From NCBI RefSeq assembly GCF_026625805.1, contig NZ_CP113064.1, positions 186,001 through 250,000 on the forward strand: a DNA stretch of 64,000 bases, given 5' to 3'. The DNA comes from Brevundimonas sp. SL130. Lineage in GTDB: Bacteria; Pseudomonadota; Alphaproteobacteria; Caulobacterales; Caulobacteraceae. The notes under the pieces are model-generated. The model saw only the letters and a list, made by a program, of their open reading frames with translations, ran no database searches and was not told the origin of the DNA. Each line of letters starts with the position of its first letter. Position 1 is the first letter of the stretch. Below are positions 9,387-18,027 of the stretch, in pieces. The translations under genes and the position numbers were made by a program.

Positions 9387-11258
9387 TCAGGACGCGGTTT
9401 CTGTCGCCATTTCGTCCGTGGAAGGCTGGTTTTCAACCCGACTCCCGTCGACGCCGGGCCCCGACGGCAGGGTGACGGAGACCTCCGCCCCTTCGCCCGG
9501 CGCGCTTTCGATGGCCAGCGCGCCCGAGGACTGACGCGCGAAGGCGAAGGCCTGCGACAGGCCCAGGCCCGCCGCATCCGGCCGGGTGGTGAAGAAGGGC
9601 TCCGCCGCACGTCTCACGGTGTCGGCGTCCATGCCGGGCCCGGAATCGCGCACGCTCAGCCTCAGGCCCTCGTCGGGAAGGACCGCCAGTCGGACCGCAA
9701 CCGAGCCGGCGCCGTTCGAGGCCTCGACCGCGTTTCGGGTCAGGGCCAGCACGGCCGCCTCGAAGGCCGCCGGATCGATCCGTGCGAAGGCGGGGCCGGC
9801 CGGCGTTTCGATCATCAGATCAATCGCCGGTCCCGCCAGCATGCGCAGCTTCCTCTCCATGCCTGACAGCAGGACGCCGATGTCCAGTCGTTGCAGATTG
9901 GTCTGGTCCTCGTCCTGGGAGAAGGCGCTCAGACGGCGGGTCAGGCGTTCGCCGCGCTGACCGGCGGCCAGGGCGGCCTGGCCCAGGCGACGCACGCGCT
10001 CGGGCTCGTCGACATGGCGCAGCATCAGGTCCAGGGCCGAGGTCATGACCCCCAGCAGGGCGTTGAAATCATGGGTCACGCCCCCCGTCAGACGGCCGAC
10101 ATTGGCCATGCGGCGTTCGGCCTCCAGCTCGGCGCGGACGGCGCGCTCCGCCTGTTCGGCCTGGGCCATCGTCTCCAGCAGGGCCTGGTTGTGGGCGGCG
10201 AGAACCTCGCGCTCGCGCCGCGCGAAATCGGCCTGAGCCGCCTGGATCGCCGAGGCCATGGGATCGGATGCGTCCGGCGCGCCCTCGGCCTGTTCGGCCT
10301 CGATCACTTCGGCGACAGGTTCGACGGTCGGAACCTCCGCCATGGGGACGCCGGCCACAAGAATGGCGTCCGGCCGGTCGGTCTCGTCGGTCAGCGGCAG
10401 CAGGGTCCAGCGGATGCCGGCGCCGTCGGCGTCGACCGTCTCGATCGGCGTCGGGCTTTCATCCTCGACGGACAGGGCGGCGCGCAGGGCCTGACGGCCT
10501 TCGGTGCGTCGGTCCAGCGGCAGGAACAGATCGGCGAAGTCGGATCCCGTCACCCCTTCGCCACGCCCCAGCATGATCAGGGCGGTGCGGTTGGCCTGGT
10601 GGATGCGACCTTCGGTATCGACCACGACCAGGGCGCTGGAGGCGGCGTCGAACACCCGGTCGGCCAGGCTGGCGCGGCCGGCGGGCGGCGGAGGCGGGGG
10701 CGCGGGTTCAATCGCCGGGGTGGTCAGGACATCGGTCTCGACCATGGCCGCGATGGATCCGGTGACCTGACCCCGTTCGTTCTCGATCGGCATGGCGGTG
10801 ACCGAGACCAGCATCTTCTTGCGGGTCGCGGCGTTCATCATCAGGTGCTGGAAGCCCCGCACCGTCTGACCGCGCAGGGCGCGGGCGCTGGGCAGCAGGT
10901 CGGCGGGGATCGACTTGCCGTCCGGGAAGGTGATGCCCCAGGTCGCAGAGTGGAAACGCAGGCCCAGCAGCTCGGCGTCACGACGCCCCAGCAGTTGGTG
11001 GGCGGCCCGGTTGGCGAAGACGAACTTGCCGGTGGCGTCGGTCTCGACCATGGCCACGGGCACGGCGTTCATGGTCTCGAACAGACGTTTGTCCGAGGAC
11101 TCGGCGACCTTCTGAACCATGTCGAGCTGGTCGGTCGCGCTGGCGTGGCGGGCGCCGTGGGTGACCGCGAACCACAGGGCGATGGCGGCTATGGCGTAGC
11201 CGACGACGGCCATTATGCCGAAGATCAGCGCCCAGTTGACCTCGCCTTCGAGGAACAT
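9387..11258 (-). CDS. Membrane PAS-domain sensor histidine kinase
   Basis: About 623 residues from ATG 11258 (a TTG directly upstream is also in frame). One N-terminal membrane helix (about 8-30, 'WALIFGIMAVVGYAIAAIAL'), a PAS domain (about 55-170, 'VPVAMVETDATGKFVFANRA'), a proline-rich linker, a second PAS-like segment ('SALVVVDTEGRIHQANRTAL'), a coiled coil, then a histidine kinase core. The phospho-acceptor box is 'GGVTHDFNALLG' with His near 396. The ATPase lobe has 'RNAVEAS' (N box), 'VRDSGPGMD' (G1) and 'FFTTRPDAAGLGLSQAF' (F/G2). The 'THDFN' box is like the HWE-independent, NtrB/FixL-type HisKA kinases. No response regulator or receiver domain is adjacent, so it is an orphan kinase; the signal is unknown. 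It was left unnamed because no Caulobacter counterpart could be identified with certainty. Confidence 0.85.
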   Translation of the reverse strand: MFLEGEVNWALIFGIMAVVGYAIAAIALWFAVTHGARHASATDQLDMVQKVAESSDKRLFETMNAVPVAMVETDATGKFVFANRAAHQLLGRRDAELLGLRFHSATWGITFPDGKSIPADLLPSARALRGQTVRGFQHLMMNAATRKKMLVSVTAMPIENERGQVTGSIAAMVETDVLTTPAIEPAPPPPPPAGRASLADRVFDAASSALVVVDTEGRIHQANRTALIMLGRGEGVTGSDFADLFLPLDRRTEGRQALRAALSVEDESPTPIETVDADGAGIRWTLLPLTDETDRPDAILVAGVPMAEVPTVEPVAEVIEAEQAEGAPDASDPMASAIQAAQADFARREREVLAAHNQALLETMAQAEQAERAVRAELEAERRMANVGRLTGGVTHDFNALLGVMTSALDLMLRHVDEPERVRRLGQAALAAGQRGERLTRRLSAFSQDEDQTNLQRLDIGVLLSGMERKLRMLAGPAIDLMIETPAGPAFARIDPAAFEAAVLALTRNAVEASNGAGSVAVRLAVLPDEGLRLSVRDSGPGMDADTVRRAAEPFFTTRPDAAGLGLSQAFAFARQSSGALAIESAPGEGAEVSVTLPSGPGVDGSRVENQPSTDEMATETAS

Positions 11259-11419
11259 CAATCAATCCGTCTCAATATGGGGCGCGGTCCGCCCGTTCCA
11301 TGCCCGGCTGTGCAAGGGCTGAACCAGCGATCCGACGAGGGGGGAGTGCAGGGAACAGCCTGACGACATCGGCATGGGCGCCGTCAAGCGCCTGCAACCC
11401 GGCTTGTTCGCCACGCATG

Positions 11420-11449
11420 AAAAAAGGGCCGGACGTCGCCGTCCGGCCC
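11420..11449 (-). terminator. Rho-independent terminator of the TonB receptor gene
   Basis: On the minus strand: stem GGGCCGGAC (complement of 11441-11449) with its partner (11426-11434), six-base loop, then TTTTTT (11420-11425). It lies 25 bases after the receptor stop codon. Confidence 0.88.
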
Positions 11450-11474
11450 CTTCCTCAGCTTGGTCTCAAAGGGC

Positions 11475-13817
11475 TTAGAAGGCCATCCGGGCGACGATCT
11501 GATACCAGGGACCGGACGATTCCGTCTCCAGTTCATATTCGTCGTAGTCGCGGTCGATCTGGCCCACGATGGTGTTGAACTTGTCGAACACCTCGTCCTT
11601 GGACGAGTCGAGCAGGTTCGATCCGGTCAGGCGGAGCACCACGTTCGAGGCGACCTGCTTCTCGACGAAGATCTCGAGGTCGCCGCCGTAGCTGGTCACG
11701 ACTTCTTCGCCGACGATCCGGCTCTTGGCGTCGCCCTGCTTGCGATAGGTGGCGCCGAAGGCCGCGCCCCAGGTCGGGATGTCCTGGGTGAAGCCGACAT
11801 TGAAGACATAGTCCGACTGCGAGTTGAAGCGGCGGTCGCCCATGAAGTCTTCGACCGAACTGTCCAGCCAGGAGTAGTTCAGGAACACGCCGGTGTGCTC
11901 CATGCCGATGAAGTCCAGCGGCGTCGACAGGTCGAACTCGATACCCCAGACCTGGCCGTCGCCGACGTTCTCGGCCGTCAGGACGTAGGAGACCAACTCT
12001 TCGGCCGCTTCCGCCGGCGTCGCGCCGTCGTCAATGGCGGCGTCGTAGTCGTCCTGGGCCTGTTCCGAGTATTCGCCCGTGTTGGTGATTTCGATCAGGT
12101 CGGTGATGTCGCGATAGAAGGCATTGACGCCGATCACGCCGCGACGGCCCAGACGACGCTCGAAGCCGAGGTCAGCGCCCCATGCCGTTTCCGGCTCGAG
12201 ATCCGGATTGCCCACGAAATCGTTGTCGCCGTATTCGCCCGTCAGGACCGCCGGAGAAATGAAGTCGAAGCTGGGGCGACGCACAGTGCGGGCCACGGAC
12301 GCGGTGATCCGATCCGTGTCCGACAGCTTGAAGCGGACGCTCGCCGAAGGCAGCAGTACGGCGTAGTCGTTGTCGTTGACGCGGTCGGCGTCGTCATCCA
12401 CGGTTTCGTCGGTGATGGTTGAATCGGTCGTCTCGTAGCGCAGACCGGCTTCCCACTTGGCCGGGCCGTTTTCGCCCGACAGCATGACGTAGGGGTCGAT
12501 CCGGGTTTCCTCGATCTTACCCACGCCGCCAGGAACGCCTTCGAAATCGCCGAAGCTCCAGTTGGTCGCGGCGTTGGTCGAGCCGTTGGCGACGCTGAAG
12601 CGAACGCGCTCAGGTTCGGTGATCGAGGTGTCGCGATCCTTCTGATTCCACTGAACCCCGAAGGCCAGTTCCAGATCTCCGCCCAAGGGCCGCTTGTGGT
12701 CGATCGCGCCGCTGAGCTCCTTGTCCTCGATGTCGGTCCGGGTCGCGTCGGCGGTGAAGCGGTCTTCGTCCGGATAGACGACGGAGTCGCGCCGGAACTC
12801 GGATTCGTATTCGAACTCGTACTGCTCGTCCTTGATCGAGGCGTAGCCAAGCTTGAACTTGGTTTCGCCGCCCAGCATTTCGCGGACATAGCGCAGGTTC
12901 AACGACAGGTTGTCGGTTTGGATATCGACGTCGTTGTCGTTGATCGTGTTGATATTGGCGTCGGTCTCGACACCGGCGATATATTCGATCGAATCCTCGT
13001 CCTGATAGCGATCCGTGCGGACGAAGACTCCCGAGAGATCCAGGCGGCCGCCGGCGAAATCGACGTCATACGAAGCGTTGAAGGAGTAGTCGGTGCCGTC
13101 GCGGGTGTCGGTCTGCACCTCAGTGTTGTCGAGCGTGCCGTTCGGCTCGTCGAAACGCTGGCTGTATTTTTCCTTGGGATTGCGGCGGTCCTGGATATTG
13201 GCGCCTAGAAGCAGGCGGCCCGGGCCGGCCTGGCCGCCCCAAACGGCGCCATAGGTGCCGCCCCATGAGCCATAGTCGCTGTCTTTCCAGTTCAGCGCCC
13301 CGAGCCGCACATAGCCGCCGTCCAGCGACAGGGCGTCGCGCAGGACGATGTTGATGGCGCCGGCGACCGCGTCGCCCGACCGGTTGGCCGAGGACGAACG
13401 GACGACCTCGACGCGCTCGATCAGTTCGGCGGGGATGCGGTCGACGAAGAAGGAGCGATCCACGCCGGCGCCGGGCACGCGCTCGCCGTTGATCAGGATC
13501 TGCGTATAGGCCGAGTCCAAGCCGCGCATCCGCACGCCGTCTGATTCCAGCACGTCGGACAGGAAGGTGACGGAAGGCACGCGCTTCAGGGCGTCGCCGG
13601 CAGTCAGCGGTTCGAAGCGCTGGAAATAGTCGAGGTCGTAGGACAGGGTCGGAACGACATCGTCGGTGCGGTTACGCATCGCCGGCTCGCCGGTGACGAT
13701 GATTTCCTCGAGCGCGGTGACGGGCGCCGCGTTGGCCTCTTGGGCCTGAACCGCGCCGGCGAAGGCCAGCGAAGCGAGGGACGCGAGCGAGGCGCCCGCG
13801 AGCAGTTGCAATCTCAT
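11475..13817 (-). CDS. TonB-dependent receptor, paired with phytase
   Basis: 780 residues from ATG 13817, which has AGGGGA eight bases upstream; the frame stays open much further upstream but that extension has no coding features. Signal peptide 1-25 ('AGAVQA'), TonB box 'LEEIIVTGE', plug with 'DALKRVPSVTFLS', 'VRMRGLDSAYTQILINGERVPG' and 'IERVEVVRSSSANRSGDAVAGAINIVLRD', then a large acidic barrel rich in Asp/Glu loops, ending 'WYQIVARMAF'. Outer-membrane receptors of this class import bulky or scarce ligands using TonB. It is divergent from a beta-propeller phytase lipoprotein, so uptake of phytate or its inositol-phosphate products is a sensible inference. The 239-base shared gap (13818-14055) should hold both promoters; no convincing Pho box was seen. 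Confidence 0.9.
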   Translation of the reverse strand: MRLQLLAGASLASLASLAFAGAVQAQEANAAPVTALEEIIVTGEPAMRNRTDDVVPTLSYDLDYFQRFEPLTAGDALKRVPSVTFLSDVLESDGVRMRGLDSAYTQILINGERVPGAGVDRSFFVDRIPAELIERVEVVRSSSANRSGDAVAGAINIVLRDALSLDGGYVRLGALNWKDSDYGSWGGTYGAVWGGQAGPGRLLLGANIQDRRNPKEKYSQRFDEPNGTLDNTEVQTDTRDGTDYSFNASYDVDFAGGRLDLSGVFVRTDRYQDEDSIEYIAGVETDANINTINDNDVDIQTDNLSLNLRYVREMLGGETKFKLGYASIKDEQYEFEYESEFRRDSVVYPDEDRFTADATRTDIEDKELSGAIDHKRPLGGDLELAFGVQWNQKDRDTSITEPERVRFSVANGSTNAATNWSFGDFEGVPGGVGKIEETRIDPYVMLSGENGPAKWEAGLRYETTDSTITDETVDDDADRVNDNDYAVLLPSASVRFKLSDTDRITASVARTVRRPSFDFISPAVLTGEYGDNDFVGNPDLEPETAWGADLGFERRLGRRGVIGVNAFYRDITDLIEITNTGEYSEQAQDDYDAAIDDGATPAEAAEELVSYVLTAENVGDGQVWGIEFDLSTPLDFIGMEHTGVFLNYSWLDSSVEDFMGDRRFNSQSDYVFNVGFTQDIPTWGAAFGATYRKQGDAKSRIVGEEVVTSYGGDLEIFVEKQVASNVVLRLTGSNLLDSSKDEVFDKFNTIVGQIDRDYDEYELETESSGPWYQIVARMAF

Positions 13818-14055
13818 GATCTTGATCCCCTGACGTCGGGCTATGCCTTCGACGAATGTTGGGCGCTTAAACTTGAGCGGCGACGCGTCCATGACGAATA
13901 GACGACGTCTAGTGCGAGCTTTTAAGTCGTGTCCGCGACAAGTGTGATGGGTGCGGATCAATGTTCGCCGAGCCGCCCGACCTGCGGCGTCATCGTCCTT
14001 GACCGACCGACGGCGCCTGTGGTCTCGGGAGCCGTCCCTGGAGAGGAGGATCCCC

Positions 14056-15177
14056 ATGAAGTCGTCCATCAAGCGCGCCGGCGCCCTGACCGCCACCGTC
14101 TGCCTTTTGGCCCTGTCCGGGGCGGCCCTGACGGCCTGCGCCACGCACGAAGTCGATTTCCAGGGCGAGGGCGAAGGTTTCGTCGGGCCGGGCGCGCCGG
14201 TCCAGGCGGTGCTTGAAACCCCCTCGGTCGGCACGGCCGGCCAGGACGCAGCCGATGATCCCGCCGTCTGGGCCTCGGCCTCGCCAGTGACGGTCATGGG
14301 CAAGACCACGCCGGGCTTCGTCGCCGGAACGGACAAGAAGTCGGGCCTCTATATCTACGGTTTCGACGGCCAGATCCTGCAGTTCATGCCGGAAGGCCTG
14401 CTGAACAATGTCGATCTGACCGAGGGACTGAGCGTCGGAGGGCGGCCGCAAATCGTCCTGGGCGCCAGCGATCGGACGCCGGGCAAGACCGGGATTTCGC
14501 TCTATCTGTTCGATCCGGCGGGAACCGGTGAGAACGGCGTACGGCCCTGGGGCGCCATCGCCACCGACGTGATCGAACCCTATGGCTTCTGTTTCGCGCG
14601 GCGCGGCGCCGAGATCCACGCGGTCCTGGTGGGCCACGAGGGCGAACTGCGTCAGTTCATATTGAGCGTGGACGCGGCGGGCCAACCGGTCTCGCGCGAG
14701 GTGCGTCGCGCCGAGATCGGCACGATTTCCGAAGGCTGCGCCGCCGACGAGGCGACCGACGCCCTCTATATCACCGAGGAGAACGTCGGCCTGTGGCGCT
14801 ACGGCCTCAATCCGGCGAGCGGGGCGGCGCGCACCCTGGTGCAGCCGATCGCCAAGGACATATTGGTCGCCGACGCCGAAGGCCTGACGCCCCTGACGGA
14901 CGGCGACAAACGCTATCTGATCGGCTCAAGCCAGGGCGACTCGACCTTCCCCGTCTGGCGCATCGACGGCGCGACGCCGGAGTACAAGGGCCGGTTCAAG
15001 ATCGTGGACGGCGTCGTGGACGGGGTCACCGGTACAGACGGCCTGGCGGCCGCCAGCGGCGTGGTCGGTCCCTTCCCCGAGGGTCTGGTGGTGATCCAGG
15101 ACGACGTGAACGACGTCGGAACCCAGAACTTCAAATATGTGGACTGGCGCGACATCCGCCGCGCCCTGGGCCTGTAA
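14056..15177 (+). CDS. Beta-propeller phytase (3-phytase) lipoprotein
   Basis: 373 residues. ATG 14056 follows GAGAGGAGGA directly, which fixes the start; an upstream in-frame start at 13951 is unlikely. The N-terminus is a lipoprotein signal with lipobox 'LTAC' (Cys about 31). Beta-propeller phytase motifs are present in order: 'DAADDPAVW' (Ca-binding), 'SGLYIYGFDG', 'PYGFCF', 'ADEATDALYITEENVGLWRY', 'VADAEGLT', 'YLIGSSQGDSTFPVW', 'GTDGL', 'FPEGLVVIQDD' and the terminal 'NFKYVDW'. Enzymes of this family hydrolyse calcium-phytate, releasing phosphate. The protein should be anchored on the inner or outer membrane. It is divergent from a TonB receptor, suggesting a scavenging unit in which phytate is captured at the outer membrane and dephosphorylated in the periplasm. 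Confidence 0.94.
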   Translation: MKSSIKRAGALTATVCLLALSGAALTACATHEVDFQGEGEGFVGPGAPVQAVLETPSVGTAGQDAADDPAVWASASPVTVMGKTTPGFVAGTDKKSGLYIYGFDGQILQFMPEGLLNNVDLTEGLSVGGRPQIVLGASDRTPGKTGISLYLFDPAGTGENGVRPWGAIATDVIEPYGFCFARRGAEIHAVLVGHEGELRQFILSVDAAGQPVSREVRRAEIGTISEGCAADEATDALYITEENVGLWRYGLNPASGAARTLVQPIAKDILVADAEGLTPLTDGDKRYLIGSSQGDSTFPVWRIDGATPEYKGRFKIVDGVVDGVTGTDGLAAASGVVGPFPEGLVVIQDDVNDVGTQNFKYVDWRDIRRALGL

Positions 15178-15181
15178 GCGC

Positions 15182-15454
15182 CTACTGATCCTCGTCGAAC
15201 TTGCGGGCGACGAGGTCCGTCAGGGCCTCGATCGCTTCCCCGGCGTCGGCGCCTTCGGCCGTGACATCGATGCTGCAACCGATGCCGGCGCCCAGCATCA
15301 GCAGGCCCATGATCGAGCGGGCGTCTACCGTCACCCCGTCGCGCGTGACGTGGATTTCGCTGTCGAAGCTGGACGCCAGTTTGACGAACTTGGCCGAGGC
15401 GCGGGCGTGCAGGCCGCGCGTGTTGCAGATGTTCAGCGTCGCCGTGACCGTCAT
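15182..15454 (-). CDS. ptsH: HPr phosphocarrier protein of the regulatory PTS
   Basis: 90 residues, normal for HPr. The active-site His is in 'RGLHARASAKFVKLA' (about residue 16); the regulatory Ser region is 'SIMGLLMLGAG' (about 47). HPr accepts phosphate from EI at His and is phosphorylated at Ser by HPr kinase. It is the last gene of the chvI-chvG-hprK-EIIA-HPr cluster and overlaps the EIIA gene by four bases (ATGA), so they are probably translationally coupled. No EI (ptsI/ptsP) or sugar permease is in the window, consistent with the regulatory rather than transport PTS of alphaproteobacteria. It ends four bases from the phytase stop codon, convergent. Confidence 0.95.
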   Translation of the reverse strand: MTVTATLNICNTRGLHARASAKFVKLASSFDSEIHVTRDGVTVDARSIMGLLMLGAGIGCSIDVTAEGADAGEAIEALTDLVARKFDEDQ

Positions 15455-15855
15455 TTTTCGCCCGCAAGCACCCAGGACGCCACCGAGATATATTTCCGAC
15501 CCGCATCCTGAGCGTGGGCGACGCAGGATTCCAGCGTCTCGCGCCCCCGTACACTGGCCAGTTTGATCAGCATGGGCAGGTTCAGGCCGGCGATGACCTC
15601 GGCATGGGTCTGTTCCATCACCGAGATGGCCAGATTGGACGGGGTGCCGCCGAACATGTCGGTCAACAGGATCACGCCGTCGCCGTCGTTGACCGCAGCG
15701 GCCGCATCGACGATGTCACGCCGACGGCGCTCCATGTCGTCCTCCGGCCCGATACAGATGGCCGCGACGCCGCGCTGCGGCCCGACCACATGCTCCATCG
15801 CCGCCAGAAATTCAGAGGCCAGCCCACCGTGGGTGACGATAACAAGGCCAATCAT
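15451..15855 (-). CDS. PTS EIIA component, mannose family, regulatory
   Basis: 134 residues from ATG 15855. 'MIGLVIVTHGGLASEFLAA' places the phosphorylatable His at residue 9, and 'GDGVILLTDMFGGTPSNLA' is the family signature. EIIA-Man proteins accept phosphate from HPr; in alphaproteobacteria lacking mannose permeases they act as regulators, here probably within the HprK/HPr loop. It lies between hprK (119-base gap) and HPr (four-base overlap). Confidence 0.95.
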   Translation of the reverse strand: MIGLVIVTHGGLASEFLAAMEHVVGPQRGVAAICIGPEDDMERRRRDIVDAAAAVNDGDGVILLTDMFGGTPSNLAISVMEQTHAEVIAGLNLPMLIKLASVRGRETLESCVAHAQDAGRKYISVASWVLAGEK

Positions 15856-15974
15856 GAGAACTTCACTCGCATCCCACCCCAAACCATCCCCGGACTTCCC
15901 CGTGCCCGACAGGGAGGTCGGACGCGCCCGTTTGGGACCGCAAGGGCCGTGTCATAGACCCGTTATGCACGGGT

Positions 15975-16403
15975 TCAAAGCGTCTGAAACGCGACTGTGA
16001 CCATATCGACCGCCGAGGCGGGGCGAGGGTCCAGCGCCAGGAGGGGCAGGTCGATCCCTGAGAAACGCCGGGACTGCGGCTCCGGCAGCCGTTCCACAGC
16101 CTCTGGCAGGCAGGCGACGGCCAGGACGATCCGGGCCGTCAGCCGTGTCCTCACGGACACGATTCCAACGCCGCGCGCCTCGATCCGTCCGGCGATAAGA
16201 GCTGGCGCCGTGGCGTAAAGCGCGCCCTCGGACGCCCAGATCTGGGTATAGTCGTCACTGACCAGCCGCCATCCCCGGCCGATCAGGCGAAGGGCCAGGT
16301 CGCTCTTGCCCGCCCCAGAGGGGCCCAGGATCATCACGCCCTTCCAGGCTCCGCCCTGGCGCACAGCGACCGTGGTGGCGTGGAGGGGCGGTTCCGGCGT
16401 CAT
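15975..16403 (-). CDS. hprK: HPr kinase/phosphorylase, short alphaproteobacterial form
   Basis: 142 residues, about half the length of Firmicute HprK: only the C-terminal kinase domain is present, which is normal in alphaproteobacteria. Walker A 'GPSGAGKS' (about 28-35), 'LVSDDYTQI' (catalytic Asp region) and 'IEARGVGIV' (HprK signature) are visible. It phosphorylates HPr on Ser and can reverse the reaction. The gene overlaps the 3' end of chvG by four bases, linking the PTS regulators to the ChvGI system as in rhizobia and Brucella. Confidence 0.95.
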   Translation of the reverse strand: MTPEPPLHATTVAVRQGGAWKGVMILGPSGAGKSDLALRLIGRGWRLVSDDYTQIWASEGALYATAPALIAGRIEARGVGIVSVRTRLTARIVLAVACLPEAVERLPEPQSRRFSGIDLPLLALDPRPASAVDMVTVAFQTL

Positions 16404-18007
16404 GGACGGCGGCCGGCCCCGAGGACGGAAGGCAGGTCGATCTCGAACCGGGCGCCGATCACCAGGCCGTCGTCGCCCGTGCGATTGGACGCCGTGACCC
16501 GGCCGCCATGCGCCTCGACGATCTGTTTGGCGATGGACAGGCCCAGGCCCGAGTTGGAGCCAAACACCGCCCCCTTCGGTCGCGACGTATAGAAGCGCTC
16601 GAATACGGTCTCGAGGTTCTCGGGCGGTATGCCCGGCCCCTGGTCCTCAACGCGGATACGGATCGGCAAATCTCCGTCGATCTCTTCCAGCACCACCCGC
16701 ACCTCGCCGTCGGCGGGGCTGAAGGATCGGGCGTTGTCGACGAGGTTACGGAACACCTGTCCCAAGGGACCGTCGCGGCCCGCCACCTTCAGGGTCTGCG
16801 ATGGACGTTCGAACCGCACAGGGATTTCGCCCGGCCGCGCTGTCGTCTCATAGACGCTGACGATATCCGCCAGCAGTCGGTTCAGATCGATGGGTCGAGG
16901 CCGATCACGCGACAGTTCCGCGTCCAGGCGCGAAGCGTTGGAAATGTCGGTGATCAACCGGTCGAGCCGGCGCACATCCTGCTGCAACAGACTGGTCAGC
17001 TTCTCCCTCTGGGCGTCGGTCTTGACCAGAGGCAGGGTTTCCAGGGCCGAACGGATCGAGGTCAGCGGGTTCTTGATCTCGTGCGACACATCGGCCGCGA
17101 ACCGCTCGATGGCGTCCATCCGCGTGGACAGGGTGTCGGTCATGGATTCCAGAGACCGCGCCAGATCGCCGATCTCGTCCTTGCGCTCTTCCAGATCGGG
17201 CAGGGAGATGGCGCGCGCCCGCTGCAGCTTGACCTGATCCGCCGCCGCCGACAGCCGCATGATCGGCCGCGCCACAAACAGGTGCAACACCAGTGACGCC
17301 AGCAGATTGACGGCCAGGGCCACCAGGGCGAAGGGCACCAGGGCGCGCCGCTGGTCGTCCAGGATTTCATCGACATTGCCGGCTTCCAACGTCAGGACGC
17401 CCAGAACCTGTCGGACGTGCCGAATGGGGATGGAGACGGACACGACCCGATCGCCCGATTCGTTGCGCCGGACGGTGGTCTGGGGCTCGCCGGCCAGGGC
17501 GCGTTCGACCTCGGCCATGACTTCGCGTTCGGACTCCGATGCCAGCCGTTCCTGCCGATGCGTGCGTACTTCTTGATCACTAGATGGTGGTGTTCCTGCC
17601 GGTTTCGCAGGGGAGAGGACAGCGCCAGGAATAATTTCCGTGACTTGATAACTGTCTACTAAAATAAGGCCGTTTGTATCAAATATTCGAGCTCTTTGTC
17701 CGCGAGGTATGAATACATCTCTAAGCAAAGTTGGAGTCTTTAGCAAATTAAGTTCCGGTACCGGCTCGCCTATAGTGTACTCCTTATCTGCTAGGACAGT
17801 CGATAGTAGCTCGGCTTGTCCTAACAGAGATTCCTTCTTTGCATCAATGAGCCCTCTGCTCCATTCATTTAGGGCAAGAGCTCCTCCAAAAAGAACTAGA
17901 AGAGATAGGAGATTTAGAGCCAGTATGAAGAAACCAAGACGGGAACTTCGGCCATATTTGACTTGCAAATCACCCTTGGGTTGATCATTATGCAACCTAA
18001 TAGACAC
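16400..18007 (-). CDS. chvG: ChvG-type sensor histidine kinase with foreign-looking sensor end
   Basis: About 535 residues from GTG 18007, chosen because GAGG lies five bases upstream; no in-frame ATG exists near the N-terminus and a TTG at 18055 would overlap the neighbouring small gene. Layout: TM1 (about 25-47), periplasmic sensor (about 48-220; 'TPTLLRDVFIPRGQRARIFD' is typical of ChvG), TM2 (about 222-245), HAMP, HisKA box 'FAADVSHEIKNPLTSIRSAL' (His near 306), and ATPase with 'RNLVDNARSFSP', 'VEDQGPGIP' and 'GLGLSIAKQI'. ChvG/ExoS kinases phosphorylate ChvI in response to acid or envelope stress. Roughly the first 140 codons are in low-GC DNA (about 35-53% by hand count) while the rest matches the chromosome, so the gene looks like a recombinant. 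It overlaps hprK by four bases. Confidence 0.93.
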   Translation of the reverse strand: MSIRLHNDQPKGDLQVKYGRSSRLGFFILALNLLSLLVLFGGALALNEWSRGLIDAKKESLLGQAELLSTVLADKEYTIGEPVPELNLLKTPTLLRDVFIPRGQRARIFDTNGLILVDSYQVTEIIPGAVLSPAKPAGTPPSSDQEVRTHRQERLASESEREVMAEVERALAGEPQTTVRRNESGDRVVSVSIPIRHVRQVLGVLTLEAGNVDEILDDQRRALVPFALVALAVNLLASLVLHLFVARPIMRLSAAADQVKLQRARAISLPDLEERKDEIGDLARSLESMTDTLSTRMDAIERFAADVSHEIKNPLTSIRSALETLPLVKTDAQREKLTSLLQQDVRRLDRLITDISNASRLDAELSRDRPRPIDLNRLLADIVSVYETTARPGEIPVRFERPSQTLKVAGRDGPLGQVFRNLVDNARSFSPADGEVRVVLEEIDGDLPIRIRVEDQGPGIPPENLETVFERFYTSRPKGAVFGSNSGLGLSIAKQIVEAHGGRVTASNRTGDDGLVIGARFEIDLPSVLGAGRRP

Positions 18008-18027
18008 TGAAACCTCAGGATCGAGAA

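Noticed and set aside
9891-11363. Long plus-strand frame opposite the PAS kinase gene
   Set aside because: Gln/Gly/His-rich artefact of GC-rich third positions; the kinase on the other strand has clear PAS and ATPase motifs.
13818-14055. Possible Pho box between the TonB receptor and phytase genes
   Set aside because: No pair of CTGTCAC-like direct repeats at 11-base spacing could be found by eye; phosphate control remains an inference.
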